Under the pieces are notes generated by a model. It was not told where the DNA came from. It saw only the letters and a program-made list of their open reading frames with translations, and ran no database searches. A stretch of DNA of 64,000 nucleotides. Source: Zoogloea oleivorans (GTDB lineage: Bacteria; Pseudomonadota; Gammaproteobacteria; Burkholderiales; Rhodocyclaceae). Where the stretch lies: the NCBI GenBank assembly GCA_030157785.1, contig JAOAUC010000008.1, forward strand, positions 1 through 64,000, given 5' to 3'. Below, piece after piece: positions 1 to 8,292 of the stretch (position 1 is its first letter; each line of letters opens with the position of its first letter). The translations under genes and the position numbers were made by a program.

Positions 1-730
1 GTATTTTTTCAGCACCCGCCTGCAGCTTGGCCGCAAGTGGGGCACGCCGCAGCCGATCACCATTCGCGACAAGGATTTCGGCATGGTGCGGCTACGCGCC
101 TTCGGCATGTATTCCTACAAGCTGGCCGACCCGCGGAAGTTCTTTACCGAAATTAGCGGCACCCGCGCCGCCTACACGGTGGATGAGCTGGAGCAGCAAC
201 TGCGCAACCTGGTTGTGGCAACCATGAGCGCCACGCTGGGTGGCTCGGAGGTGCCCTTTCTCGACATGGCCGCCAACCAGATCCTGCTGGCCCAGCGCAT
301 GAGCGAGGCGATGACGCCGACCTTCGAGCGCTATGGTCTGGCGCTGGACAATTTCGCGGTGGAGAACATCTCCCTGCCCGAAGAGCTGCAAAAGGCCATC
401 GACACGCGCATCTCAATGGGTATGGTCGGCGATCTGGCCAAGTACACCCAGTACCAGGTGGCCAGTTCGGTGCCGCTGGCGGCGCAGAACGAGGGCGGGC
501 TGGCCGGCGTGGGTGCGGGTCTGGCCGCCGGCGTGGGCATGGGGCAGGTGATGATGGATGCGCTACGCGGCAGTCAGGCACCGGCTGCCGCGCCGGCTGT
601 CGCGGCGCCGGCCGCTGAAGACCCGGAAGCCCGGCTCGCCAAGCTCAAGAGCCTGCTCGACAAGGGGCTGGTGACGCAGGCCGATTACGACTCGGCCAAG
701 GCCGAAATCCTGAAGAAACTCATCGGATAG
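1..730 (+). CDS. SPFH domain / SHOCT C-terminal protein (5' truncated by the window edge)
   Basis: The reading frame is already open at base 2, with SPFH-like sequence before the first internal ATG (base 83), so the gene starts outside the window. The visible part has the end of an SPFH (stomatin/prohibitin-like) domain of the 'virion core protein'/YdjI type, with a region on handling of disease-like IDTRISMGMVGD helices, then a Gly/Ala-rich linker. The last 35 residues (DPEARLAKLKSLLDKGLVTQ and following) match a SHOCT helical pair, often found at the C-terminus of membrane-scaffold proteins. It is followed after 8 bases by the DUF4178 gene, with no terminator, so they are probably co-transcribed. 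SPFH proteins form oligomeric membrane-associated platforms; a specific role for this one cannot be read from the sequence. Confidence 0.85.
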   Translation, partial: YFFSTRLQLGRKWGTPQPITIRDKDFGMVRLRAFGMYSYKLADPRKFFTEISGTRAAYTVDELEQQLRNLVVATMSATLGGSEVPFLDMAANQILLAQRMSEAMTPTFERYGLALDNFAVENISLPEELQKAIDTRISMGMVGDLAKYTQYQVASSVPLAAQNEGGLAGVGAGLAAGVGMGQVMMDALRGSQAPAAAPAVAAPAAEDPEARLAKLKSLLDKGLVTQADYDSAKAEILKKLIG

Positions 731-738
731 GCGACCGG

Positions 739-2217
739 ATGTTCAAGCTCGCCTGCCCGAGCTGCGGCGCGGAGGTCACCTTTCGCTCCGCCACTTCGGC
801 CATTGCCGTCTGCGAATACTGCCGCAGCACACTGCTGCGCGAGGCGGACGCGGTGCGCGACGTGGGCAAGATGGCGGTCGCGCTGGAAGACTACTCGCCG
901 ATCCGCATCACCACTTCGGGGATGTACGCGGGCAAGGCCTTTGGTGTCGTCGGGCGCATCCAGCTACGTTACGAGGCGGGCTTCTGGAACGAGTGGTACC
1001 TGCTCTTCGACGACGGCACGCCGGGCTGGCTGTCGGATGCCTCCGGCCAGTTTGCCATCACCGTCGACAGCGGCCTTGCCGACGATGCGCCGCCCTTCGG
1101 CCAGATTGTCCCCGGCGGCGCCTACACCTGGGACGGCCAGACTTACACCGCGTCCGACCTGCGCACGGCCCGCTGTACTGGTGGCGAGGGCGAGTTGCCC
1201 TTCCGCGTGGGGGCCGGCTGGGAGGCGAAGGTGGCCGACTACCGTCAGGCCCACCGTTTCCTGACCCTCGATTACTCCGACGGACCTAAGCCCCGCCGCT
1301 ATGCCGGCAAGGCCGTGCAACTGGCTGACCTGAAATGCCAGCTGCTGCGCGATGTGGACGACATCAACCGCAGTGCCGGCCATCTCAAGGGCAAGGCCGA
1401 GGCGCTGGCCTGCCCCGGTTGTGGCACCTCCATCAGTTGGCGGCCAGCCATGGCGACGCACCTGCATTGCCCGGCCTGTGGCACCGAGACGGACGCGAGT
1501 ATCGGCATCGTCGAGGTGATGGAGGCTGCCCGCAAGGTCGAGCAGGTGCACACCACGCTGGCTCTGGGCGACGCGGCCACGATAGATGGCGGGGCGTGGA
1601 CCCTGATCGGCCTGATGAAGTGCCGCGAAACCGGCGAGGCGGATGAGTGGGTGGAATACCTGCTGTTCAGCGAGAAGGCCGGTTTTCTGTGGCTGGTCGA
1701 ATCGAGCGCCGGCTGGGACAAGGTGAAAGTGCTCGACAGCTGGCCCGAGTCCGTCTCGGCCAGCGCGGTGAGCCTCGACGGCAGCGCCTTTACACGCATG
1801 CTCGCCTACGGCGCCGAGGTGACCTATGTCGCCGGCGCTTTCAACTGGCGGGTCAAGGTCGGCGATAGTGTCGCCATCACCGATTACCGGGGCAGCCGCG
1901 GCACCCTCAGTAGTGAACGCAGCCCGGCGGAGATCACCTGGTCGCTGGTCCAGCGGGTGCCGGCCAGCACCGTGGATGGCTGGTTCGGCAAGGGCGGCAA
2001 GCTGGCTGCCGGTGCGGCGCCGGCGGTCGTTGCCCGGGTTTCCGGCGCGGGTGAACGGGATGCCCTGCGCCCCCTGGCGGGGGTGTTCTCGGTCCTGATG
2101 CTGATCATCAACGTACCGCTGGCCTTCATGGGCGGCTTCTATTCCTGGATGCTGATCGTCATGGCTCTCGGCATCCTGTGGTTGCCGGTGTTTACCGGCG
2201 CCTTCAAGGACGACTGA
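739..2217 (+). CDS. DUF4178 protein with two zinc ribbons and C-terminal membrane segments
   Basis: The 492-residue product opens with a zinc ribbon (CPSCG...CEYC, about residues 6-29). A DUF4178-type domain follows (about 55-190, with WNEWYLLFDDGTPGWL). A second zinc ribbon is near residue 225 (CPGCG...CPACG), then a second DUF4178-like domain with the parallel WVEYLLFSEKAGFLWLVE motif. Two hydrophobic helices end the protein (about 445-485). The internal duplication of ribbon plus DUF4178 is clear. DUF4178 genes often lie beside SpeD, spermidine synthase and DUF350 genes, which fits the SpeD gene downstream; no biochemical function is established. The start is the first ATG, 8 bases after the preceding stop. 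Confidence 0.85.
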   Translation: MFKLACPSCGAEVTFRSATSAIAVCEYCRSTLLREADAVRDVGKMAVALEDYSPIRITTSGMYAGKAFGVVGRIQLRYEAGFWNEWYLLFDDGTPGWLSDASGQFAITVDSGLADDAPPFGQIVPGGAYTWDGQTYTASDLRTARCTGGEGELPFRVGAGWEAKVADYRQAHRFLTLDYSDGPKPRRYAGKAVQLADLKCQLLRDVDDINRSAGHLKGKAEALACPGCGTSISWRPAMATHLHCPACGTETDASIGIVEVMEAARKVEQVHTTLALGDAATIDGGAWTLIGLMKCRETGEADEWVEYLLFSEKAGFLWLVESSAGWDKVKVLDSWPESVSASAVSLDGSAFTRMLAYGAEVTYVAGAFNWRVKVGDSVAITDYRGSRGTLSSERSPAEITWSLVQRVPASTVDGWFGKGGKLAAGAAPAVVARVSGAGERDALRPLAGVFSVLMLIINVPLAFMGGFYSWMLIVMALGILWLPVFTGAFKDD

Positions 2218-2220
2218 CGC

Positions 2221-2391
2221 ATGTCGCGCTGGGGATTCATCCTGTTCGGAACGCTGGTGCTCGTTTTTGTGACCCTGCTCAATGTCGAGCATGTGAGCGA
2301 GCGCGGTGGTGGGCGTGGCTGGAGCAGCAGCGGCGGTCATTCCTCCGGTGGCAACTGGTCGTCGGGTGGTGGCGGAGGAGGGCACAAGTGA
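2221..2391 (+). CDS. Small single-pass membrane protein with a Gly/Ser-rich tail
   Basis: This 56-residue ORF starts 3 bases after the DUF4178 gene and its last four bases (GTGA) overlap the start of speD, so translational coupling supports it as real. It has one N-terminal transmembrane helix (about residues 5-22, WGFILFGTLVLVFVTLLNV). A low-complexity tail of Gly, Ser, Trp and His follows and ends in GGGGGGHK. I recognise no family. The position between DUF4178 and SpeD suggests it belongs to the same membrane module. Confidence 0.7.
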   Translation: MSRWGFILFGTLVLVFVTLLNVEHVSERGGGRGWSSSGGHSSGGNWSSGGGGGGHK

Positions 2392-2747
2392 GTAAGTGCG
2401 CCCTTCACCTCCCCCGTGGCCGTCATCTGCTGGTGGATTTTCATGGTGTGGCCCCCGGCCTGCTGGGCGACTGCGACGTCATCGAAGCCTTGCTCCGTGA
2501 TGCTGCCCGGGCGGCCGGTGCCACGCCGGTGGGCGGGGAGTTTCATCACTTCGGTCCGGGTCTCGGTGTGACCGGCGTGCTGCTGCTTAAAGAGTCGCAC
2601 ATCAGCATCCACACCTGGCCGGAGCATGGCTTTGCGGCGGTGGATGTGTTCATGTGCGGGGCGGCACAGCCCGGGCAGGCGGTGGCCGTGATCGAGGCTG
2701 CGTTGCAACCGGCGTCCGTTACTCGCCAGGAGGCACGAAGGGGATAG
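2388..2747 (+). CDS. speD: S-adenosylmethionine decarboxylase proenzyme
   Basis: SpeD makes decarboxylated SAM, the aminopropyl donor for spermidine synthesis. The GTG start overlaps the previous stop (GTGA) and gives 119 residues, the usual length of the short prokaryotic class. The self-cleavage motif KESHISIHTWPE places the pyruvoyl-forming serine at Ser70, with His75 and Cys90 at the spacing (+5, +20) of the catalytic His and Cys in the Thermotoga-type enzyme. HLLVDFHG near the N-terminus is also typical. No spermidine synthase gene is in the window, so the partner must lie upstream or elsewhere. It shares an operon with the DUF4178 and SPFH genes. Confidence 0.93.
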   Translation: MSKCALHLPRGRHLLVDFHGVAPGLLGDCDVIEALLRDAARAAGATPVGGEFHHFGPGLGVTGVLLLKESHISIHTWPEHGFAAVDVFMCGAAQPGQAVAVIEAALQPASVTRQEARRG

Positions 2748-2817
2748 ACTTACAGCTTGTATCGATTTTTTGTTTTCTGCGATAACGCTTTGTTGCCGGA
2801 GGTAAAGGGATAAACGC

Positions 2818-3138
2818 ATGGACATGCCCACTGTTTTCGACAATTCACAACTCGCCCGCATCATTGAGGAGGCGATGATCTTCCAGTGTGTTTGCCCGGC
2901 CCAGGTAGCCCAGCACATCTTCGGCCTGCGCGAGCTGTACCGCTACCAATATGGCTGCTCCATTACGCGCAGCGAGGATTTCGGGGTGCACACCCGCATC
3001 ATGGAATCCGTGCTGCGGACGCATGTCGAGATGGAGCAATGCCTGAGCGACGTCCTGGTCGCCGAGGGCTGGGACATTGCCACGCTGACCATGCCGGAGG
3101 GGCTGCGCCAGTTGCGTGACGACCTGCTGGCCGAGTGA
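2818..3138 (+). CDS. Conserved hypothetical protein, 106 aa
   Basis: A good ribosome site (GGAGG, about 15 bases upstream) precedes the ATG. The product is soluble and mostly helical, with no signal peptide or membrane segment. It has two cysteines near residues 25-27 (FQCVC) and an acidic C-terminus. I do not recognise the family. It stands alone between speD and the phasin gene, separated from each by about 70 and 150 bases. Confidence 0.65.
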   Translation: MDMPTVFDNSQLARIIEEAMIFQCVCPAQVAQHIFGLRELYRYQYGCSITRSEDFGVHTRIMESVLRTHVEMEQCLSDVLVAEGWDIATLTMPEGLRQLRDDLLAE

Positions 3139-3230
3139 TTTCTGCCAAGCCGGCGGTTTGCCCGAAACGGGTTTGGGTGACGCGAGAAAATATTTTGCTG
3201 CGCTGCACAAAAAGCGCTTGCAATTGGTTT

Positions 3231-3245
3231 TGTTGCGGTGCAACA
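3231..3245. promoter_or_regulatory. Palindrome in the phasin promoter region (candidate PhaR-type operator)
   Basis: TGTTGC-GGT-GCAACA is a perfect inverted repeat with six-base arms. It overlaps the spacer and -10 region of a weak sigma-70-like promoter (TTGCAA at 3218-3223, 17 bases, CAACAT at 3241-3246), about 41 bases before the phasin start codon. Phasin genes are commonly repressed by PhaR, which binds TGC-rich sites at phaP promoters. The link to PhaR is inference. Confidence 0.5.
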
Positions 3246-3286
3246 TAGACCCATACCGAATCGCAAACCCATCTTAGGAGATCACC

Positions 3287-3865
3287 ATGTCCATTACCCC
3301 CGAAACCATCGTCGCCGCTTCCAAGTCCAACGTTGAAGCCAGCCTGAAGTCGGCCACCAGCTTCGCCACCACCCTCTTCACCGCTGTTGAGCGCGTGGCT
3401 ACCCTGAACCTGGCGACTGCCCGTGCTTCCTTTGACGACAGCGTCGCTTTCTCCAAGACCCTGCTCGCCACCAAGGACCCGAAGGCCCTGGCCGCCCTGC
3501 ACCTCGGCGCCCTGACCCCGGCTGTTGAAAAGGGCGTGGCTTACGGCCGCAGCCTGTCCGGCATCGGTGCCGACACCAAGGAAGAGCTGACCAAGCTGGT
3601 TGAAGCCGAAGCCGCTGCCCTGTCCAAGAGCGTTGATACCGCCCTCGAAGGCATCTTCAAGAACGCCCCGGCTGGTTCCGAGCCCGCCATCAAGGCTGTG
3701 AAGACCGCTCTGGCCAACGCCAGCACCGCTTACGAAGGCGCCACCAAGGCCGCCAAGCAAGTCGCCGCTGCTGCCCAGGCCAGCGTTGAAAAGGCCACCC
3801 TGGTCGCCGTGCAAAACGTCGAAAAGGGCACCAAGGCTGCTGCTACCGCGCTGAAGGTTGCCTGA
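3287..3865 (+). CDS. phaP: Phasin family protein (PHA granule-associated)
   Basis: The 192-residue Ala/Lys-rich helical protein has the amphipathic pattern of phasins (TAVERVATLNLATARASFDDSVAFSK), proteins that coat polyhydroxyalkanoate granules and control their number and size. It has no signal peptide. A strong ribosome site (AGGAG) lies 6 bases before the ATG. Codon use is strongly biased to preferred codons, and a strong terminator follows, both signs of high expression. An esterase of the PHB-depolymerase family is next on the same strand. Confidence 0.9.
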   Translation: MSITPETIVAASKSNVEASLKSATSFATTLFTAVERVATLNLATARASFDDSVAFSKTLLATKDPKALAALHLGALTPAVEKGVAYGRSLSGIGADTKEELTKLVEAEAAALSKSVDTALEGIFKNAPAGSEPAIKAVKTALANASTAYEGATKAAKQVAAAAQASVEKATLVAVQNVEKGTKAAATALKVA

Positions 3866-3913
3866 ACGGATTCCCTGCGGTGATAAGTCGCCGCAAGTTT
3901 CCGAGCAAGATCC

Positions 3914-3940
3914 AAAAAGGCCCTTCGGGGCCTTTTTGCT
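3914..3940 (+). terminator. Rho-independent terminator after the phasin gene
   Basis: A perfect ten-base stem (AAAAAGGCCC / GGGCCTTTTT) closes on a TTCG tetraloop and ends in a T-run. It lies about 50 bases after the phasin stop and about 20 bases before the esterase start. The A-run on the other side makes it partly bidirectional. Confidence 0.92.
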
Positions 3941-3956
3941 TTGGGAGTCACCACTG

Positions 3957-5027
3957 ATGAGTCGTCGCAAATCCCCCCTCGTTTCCGCCCTGTTCAAGCT
4001 CACCCGCGCCGGGCTCAAGCAGTCCACCCGCATCGGCAAGGCCGCCACGAAGCAAGGCATCAAGACCGGTGGCCAGCTGGCCAAGGCGACGGAGCGGGTG
4101 ATGTCGGCGGTCGCCACACCCGCCGAGGCGCCGGGTTCGGTTACCGGCGGACGCTGGTACGAGGGCCGCTGGGGCCTTGGTCCGCTGGCCATGCGCCGCT
4201 ACCGGTTGTTCATCCCGGTCGGCGCCAGTGCGCGCAAGCCCTTGCCGCTGCTCTTGTTGCTCCATGGCTGCGCCCAGGATACGGCGGCCTTTGCGGCTGT
4301 CACGCGTTGTGCGGCGGTGGCCAAGTCGCGCGGCTTTGCGGTGCTGATGCCCGAACAGGCTCGTGAGGCCAACCCCCAGCGTTGCTGGAACTGGTTCGGC
4401 AGCGATGCCAAGGTCGGGCTGGAGATGCAGATCCTGATGAGCATGGTCGATCATGTGGTGAGCACCCATCCCCGCATCGGCGGACCCTTGTTTGCGATTG
4501 GCCTGTCGGCGGGCGGTTCGATGGCCCTCAGCCTGGCCCTGCGTCATCCGGAACGCTTCGCGGCTGTCGGCAGCCATTCGGGTGCAGCCCCCAGCAGCGC
4601 AGCGACGGCCATGCAGGCCGGCCAGGCCATGCGCGGGCGTCGCTCGCCCGATGCCGAGGCCCTTGCCTTGCGCCTGCAGGGCCGGCGTTTGCCGCCACTG
4701 GTGCTGATCCACGGCGATCTCGATCCGATGGTCTCGATTGAAAATGCGCGCGCGTCGGCCGGACTGTGGCTGGCGTTGCTGCCGGACGAGGTGGCAGTGC
4801 GCGAGACGACGACGGAGGTGCATCGCGGCACCCGGCGCGGCCTGACCCGCAATGACTGGAAGACTGGCCGCAAGCCCTATGTGCGGCTGCTCCGCGTCCA
4901 CGGCCTGTCCCACGCCTGGAGCGGCGGACCTGCCGGGCAGGCGTTTTCCGACCCGACCGGCCCGGACGCCTTGCGCCTGGCCTGGCAGTTTTTTGCGGCA
5001 ACGCAGGCGCCGGCTGCAGCGGGCTGA
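3957..5027 (+). CDS. PHB depolymerase family alpha/beta-hydrolase (LpqC/esterase PHB type)
   Basis: The chosen ATG has a GGGAG ribosome site and lies after the phasin terminator, giving 356 residues. The fold signature is clear: oxyanion segment LLLLHGCAQD, lipase box GLSAGG with nucleophile Ser184, an Asp in HGDLDPMVS and a His in VHGLSHAWSGG. This matches the esterase_phb family that hydrolyses poly(3-hydroxybutyrate) or related short-chain esters. There is no signal peptide; instead the first 50 residues are basic and helical (KLTRAGLKQSTRIGKAATKQ), which could bind a granule or membrane. The neighbouring phasin supports a role in PHA turnover, but other ester substrates are possible. Confidence 0.82.
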   Translation: MSRRKSPLVSALFKLTRAGLKQSTRIGKAATKQGIKTGGQLAKATERVMSAVATPAEAPGSVTGGRWYEGRWGLGPLAMRRYRLFIPVGASARKPLPLLLLLHGCAQDTAAFAAVTRCAAVAKSRGFAVLMPEQAREANPQRCWNWFGSDAKVGLEMQILMSMVDHVVSTHPRIGGPLFAIGLSAGGSMALSLALRHPERFAAVGSHSGAAPSSAATAMQAGQAMRGRRSPDAEALALRLQGRRLPPLVLIHGDLDPMVSIENARASAGLWLALLPDEVAVRETTTEVHRGTRRGLTRNDWKTGRKPYVRLLRVHGLSHAWSGGPAGQAFSDPTGPDALRLAWQFFAATQAPAAAG

Positions 5028-5123
5028 GGCCCGGCGTTAATCCGGGTCATGGCCCGCGCTTATCCGGCATCATGAGTGCTGCGTTGTTCTTCCTGTTTCG
5101 GCCCTTCTTTTCCGGAGCTTAAA

Positions 5124-6209
5124 ATGCCCGCCACCTCCCTGCAGGACCGTGCCGCCGGCGCGTTGATGGGCGCCCTCATCGGCGATGCCCTGGCCCTCGG
5201 TCCCCACTGGTATTACGACCTCGACGAACTGCGGGCCGATTACGGTGACTGGGTTTGGGACTACACCGACCCGCTGCCCGGCCGCTACCATTCGGGCCTG
5301 AAGGCGGGCCAGTCATCCCAGGCCGGCGTGTTGCTGGCGCTGACCCTGCGTTCCCTGGCCGAGCGGGGCGCCTACGACGAAGGCGATTTCTGCCGGCGTC
5401 TCGACAAGGATTTCTTCCCGCTTCTCGACGGTACGCCAATGAACGGCCCCGGCGGCTACACCAGCCAGTCGATCCGCGAAGCCTGGCGCAAGCGCGTTGA
5501 ACAGGGTTTGCCGTGGAGCCAGTGCGCCGGCAATGCCGACACCACCGAAGCGGCCGAGCGGACCCTCGCGATGGCCGTGCGCTATGCCCTGCGCCCGGCC
5601 GAGATGGCCTCGGCAATCTCCCGCAACACGCTGCTTACCCAGAACGATGGCACGGTGCTGGCGATGACGGTCGCCTTCGGGGCGGTGCTGGGTTTGCTGG
5701 TGGAAGGGCACACCCTCGACGGGGATATTTCAGGCAAGTTGATGGCCCGGGTGAAGAGCGGCGAACTGCCTTTTCATGCGGTGACCAGCGGCAAACTGCA
5801 GGCGCCGCGGCCGGGGCAGCCAGAGGCCCCCGTAGCGGGCCGTTTCCCGTCGCCGGACGCCCTGCTTGGCCCGGCCTATATGGCGCGTGCAGCACAGGAC
5901 CCGGACATCCGCATCGAGCCGGCGTGGAAGGTGTCGCTGGTGTATGGCATGCCCTGCGCGGTTTATCACCAGTTTCCGGCGGCCTACTATCTGGCGGCGC
6001 GCTTTCCGGACGATTTCGAGTCGGCGGTGCTGCATGCCGTGAACGGCGGCGGCCAGAATCAGGCCCGGGCCATCCTCACCGGTGCGCTGGCCGGCGCGCA
6101 GGCCGGGTTGTCGGGCATTCCGGCGCGTTTCGTGGATGGCCTGGAGAACTCGGGCGAACTGCTCCACCTGATCCGGCAAGTGGCTGCGCAGGCCGCCGTC
6201 GGCGCCTGA
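5124..6209 (+). CDS. ADP-ribosylglycohydrolase family protein
   Basis: The 361-residue protein begins with the family's metal-site motif (GALMGALIGDALALGPHWYY) and contains the later NADTTEAAERTLA helix region. Family members remove ADP-ribose from proteins or nucleic acids with two magnesium ions (DraG, ARH types). The expected DraG/DraT nitrogenase context is absent, so it is not necessarily DraG. An in-frame upstream ATG at 5076 is possible, but the ATG at 5124 has the CCGGAG ribosome site and begins directly before the conserved domain. Confidence 0.82.
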   Translation: MPATSLQDRAAGALMGALIGDALALGPHWYYDLDELRADYGDWVWDYTDPLPGRYHSGLKAGQSSQAGVLLALTLRSLAERGAYDEGDFCRRLDKDFFPLLDGTPMNGPGGYTSQSIREAWRKRVEQGLPWSQCAGNADTTEAAERTLAMAVRYALRPAEMASAISRNTLLTQNDGTVLAMTVAFGAVLGLLVEGHTLDGDISGKLMARVKSGELPFHAVTSGKLQAPRPGQPEAPVAGRFPSPDALLGPAYMARAAQDPDIRIEPAWKVSLVYGMPCAVYHQFPAAYYLAARFPDDFESAVLHAVNGGGQNQARAILTGALAGAQAGLSGIPARFVDGLENSGELLHLIRQVAAQAAVGA

Positions 6210-6254
6210 TTGTCAGCAGCGACCTTGCCTGGCCGTGTCGCAGGGAACTTCGGT

Positions 6255-6284
6255 TCGCCAGCCTTATCCCGGCGTCGTTACAAT
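6255..6284 (+). promoter_or_regulatory. Candidate sigma-70 promoter for the 6337 gene
   Basis: TACAAT (6279-6284, five of six matches to the -10) lies 18 bases after TCGCCA (6255-6260, four of six matches to the -35). The start codon at 6337 is about 45 bases after the expected transcription start. Confidence 0.4.
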
Positions 6285-6336
6285 GGCCGGGTGTCCCGAC
6301 AGGCGGGCAGTCAGTGCAGGCACAGGAGGAGACACC

Positions 6337-6843
6337 GTGGGCGTCATTTTTGCCAAGACCCTGAAAGGCCAGCAGGAGATCGAAACCCGGGCCGGAGGCC
6401 TCAGCCCCCGGGTGCGTCGGGTGCTGATTTTCGTGGACGGCAAGCGCAGCGTCGAGGCGTTGCGCGGTGTGCTGCAGTCCGACGACCTGCAGCACACCCT
6501 CGGGATGCTGGAGGAAGACGGTTTCATCAGCATGGTAGCGGTGGCCGGCGCTGCGGGCGAGAAGATCGCGCCGCACCCGCTGCCGTCCCTCGCCGCTTTC
6601 CGCCTGCATCCGCCCGGCGACGATCCGGTACGCCTGCAAAAAGCCCGCAACTTCATGCTCAACACGCTCAACGCTTATGTGGGCGGCCTGGGCACCAGCT
6701 CCCTGCAGGATCGCGTCGAGGCGGCCCGCACCCAGGCCGACCTGCGCAGCCTGTTCGACGAGTGGTACCACGCCATCGTCAGCTCGCGGGATGGCCGGCG
6801 CGAGGCGGAACAGCTGCGCAGCAAGCTCCTCGAAGTGATTTAG
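6337..6843 (+). CDS. Conserved hypothetical protein, 168 aa
   Basis: The GTG start is chosen because of the AGGAGGA ribosome site six bases upstream; an earlier in-frame ATG at 6235 would cover the promoter. The first half (KTLKGQQEIETRAGGLSPRVRRVLIFVDGKRS, then a predicted winged-helix-like LEEDGFISM) resembles the small cytoplasmic proteins of betaproteobacteria whose N-terminal module looks like a DNA-binding or PATAN-like fold. The C-terminal half is helical. I do not recognise a named family and assign no function. Confidence 0.65.
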   Translation: MGVIFAKTLKGQQEIETRAGGLSPRVRRVLIFVDGKRSVEALRGVLQSDDLQHTLGMLEEDGFISMVAVAGAAGEKIAPHPLPSLAAFRLHPPGDDPVRLQKARNFMLNTLNAYVGGLGTSSLQDRVEAARTQADLRSLFDEWYHAIVSSRDGRREAEQLRSKLLEVI

Positions 6844-6913
6844 GCATCGTCCCGGGGCGCTTGTCGCGCATCAAGTACCTTCACCGGGAGCGGGTCTAAG
6901 CTGGGCCGCTTCC

Positions 6914-7303
6914 ATGGAAAACCCAGAACCCGATTTCAACATTCCCGGCCGCGAGATTGCCGTCGCCGCCGAGGCCCTGTATCTGGCCAACCTGATGGTC
7001 GTGCCGGGGGTGGCCTTTGTCATCCTGCTGGTGCTGTGGTGGCGCGAGAAAGACCGCGCGCCCGAGCTGGCCCGCAATCACCTGCGTCAGACCGTCGCCG
7101 CCAGTCTGTGGGCCGGGGCGCTGCTGGTGCTTGCCAACGCGGCGATCATCCTCGCCGGCGGCTACGGCGCGGCGTCTACGTGGGTGATCGTGATTCTCTA
7201 TTTCACCACCTGTCACTCCACGTTGATCTTCTGCGGCGCCATCGGCCTGGCCAAGGCCCTCGCCGGCAAGCCCTTCCGCTTTCCGCTGATCGGGCCGAAG
7301 TGA
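6914..7303 (+). CDS. DUF4870-like small membrane protein
   Basis: This 129-residue protein has three or four transmembrane helices (LMVVPGVAFVILLVLWW, LWAGALLVLANAAIILAG, WVIVILYFTTCHSTLIFCGA) and a conserved ARNHLRQTV loop that fits the COG3671/DUF4870 group. Its stop overlaps the start of the polyferredoxin gene by one base (TGATG), so the two are translationally coupled. Function unknown; probably an accessory subunit or modulator in the inner membrane. Confidence 0.75.
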   Translation: MENPEPDFNIPGREIAVAAEALYLANLMVVPGVAFVILLVLWWREKDRAPELARNHLRQTVAASLWAGALLVLANAAIILAGGYGAASTWVIVILYFTTCHSTLIFCGAIGLAKALAGKPFRFPLIGPK

Positions 7304-8292
7304 TGGCGGGACGCATCATTCCCATCATTCCGGCCACGCCGCCGGACGGTGGCCGCCAGCGTTTGCGGCGCTGGGCGCAGGCCGGCTTCTTCGTGCTCTT
7401 TGTGCTGGCGCCGGTGTTCAACCTGCTGCGCTTCGATCTGGTGGCCGGCCATGCATGGTTCCTCGGTTTCGAGTGGCATGCCGGGCTGGAGGATTTCTCG
7501 GCCGGGCACATCGGTGCGCTGGAGGCCGTGCAGCGGGTGATCGGCCGCGTACTGTTGCCCATCCTTGCCGCCGGGGCGCTGCTGATTGGCGTGTCGTGGC
7601 GCTGGGGGCGGCTGTATTGCGGCTGGCTGTGTCCGCATTTCTCGGTGGTCGAAACCATCAATACCTTCATGCGCCGGGCCATCGGCAAGCCCAGCGTGTG
7701 GGAGCCGCGCACGCTGCCGCCGCGCGAGCCGGACGGCACCCCGGTGCATTACGACCGCCTGTGGTGGCTGGTTACCGCGCCGCTGGCGGTGGGTTTTGCC
7801 TTTGTGTGGGCGGTGGTGCTGCTCACCTACCTGCTGCCGCCCTTCCAGGTTTACAGCCATTTGCTGGCCGGGGCGCCGAGCCGCAACGAGTTCATCTTCA
7901 TTACCGCCGGCACCGTGGTGCTGTCGGCGGAATTCCTGTTTGCGCGCCATCTGTTCTGCCGTTACGCCTGCGCCGTCGGCATGTTCCAGAGCCTGGCCTG
8001 GATGGGCAACCGGACGGCGATGGTGGTGGGTTTCGAGCGCGACCGGGCGGCCGACTGCGCCAGTTGCTACAGCGCCTGTGACCACGTCTGCCCGATGCGC
8101 CTCAAGCCGCGCAACATCAAGCGCACGATGTTTACCTGTACCCAGTGCAGCCAGTGCATCAGCGCCTGCGCGACCACCCAGCGCGACAACCCGGACGGCC
8201 CGCTGCTCCAGTGGGTCAGCGGCGAGGCGGCGCGTCACAACGAGGCGGCCTTCAGCGCCCCGAAACCCGATTCCACAAGGAAAACCCAGTGA
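7303..8292 (+). CDS. Membrane polyferredoxin (4Fe-4S, NapH/CcoG-like)
   Basis: The 329-residue protein has about four or five membrane helices and the two membrane-proximal CxxxC signatures of NapH/CcoG/RdxA proteins (YCGWLCP and FCRYACAVG). Two cysteine groups for [4Fe-4S] clusters follow (CASCYSACDHVCP and CTQCSQCISAC). The first has CxxCx3Cx3C spacing, one residue longer than the classical ferredoxin motif, and the second lacks the terminal proline. Such proteins pass electrons across the inner membrane, from quinol to periplasmic reductases or for copper reduction in cytochrome oxidase assembly. It is shorter than CcoG and lacks that family's C-terminal Ig-like domain. No nap or cco genes are nearby, so the partner is unknown. 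Confidence 0.8.
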   Translation: MAGRIIPIIPATPPDGGRQRLRRWAQAGFFVLFVLAPVFNLLRFDLVAGHAWFLGFEWHAGLEDFSAGHIGALEAVQRVIGRVLLPILAAGALLIGVSWRWGRLYCGWLCPHFSVVETINTFMRRAIGKPSVWEPRTLPPREPDGTPVHYDRLWWLVTAPLAVGFAFVWAVVLLTYLLPPFQVYSHLLAGAPSRNEFIFITAGTVVLSAEFLFARHLFCRYACAVGMFQSLAWMGNRTAMVVGFERDRAADCASCYSACDHVCPMRLKPRNIKRTMFTCTQCSQCISACATTQRDNPDGPLLQWVSGEAARHNEAAFSAPKPDSTRKTQ

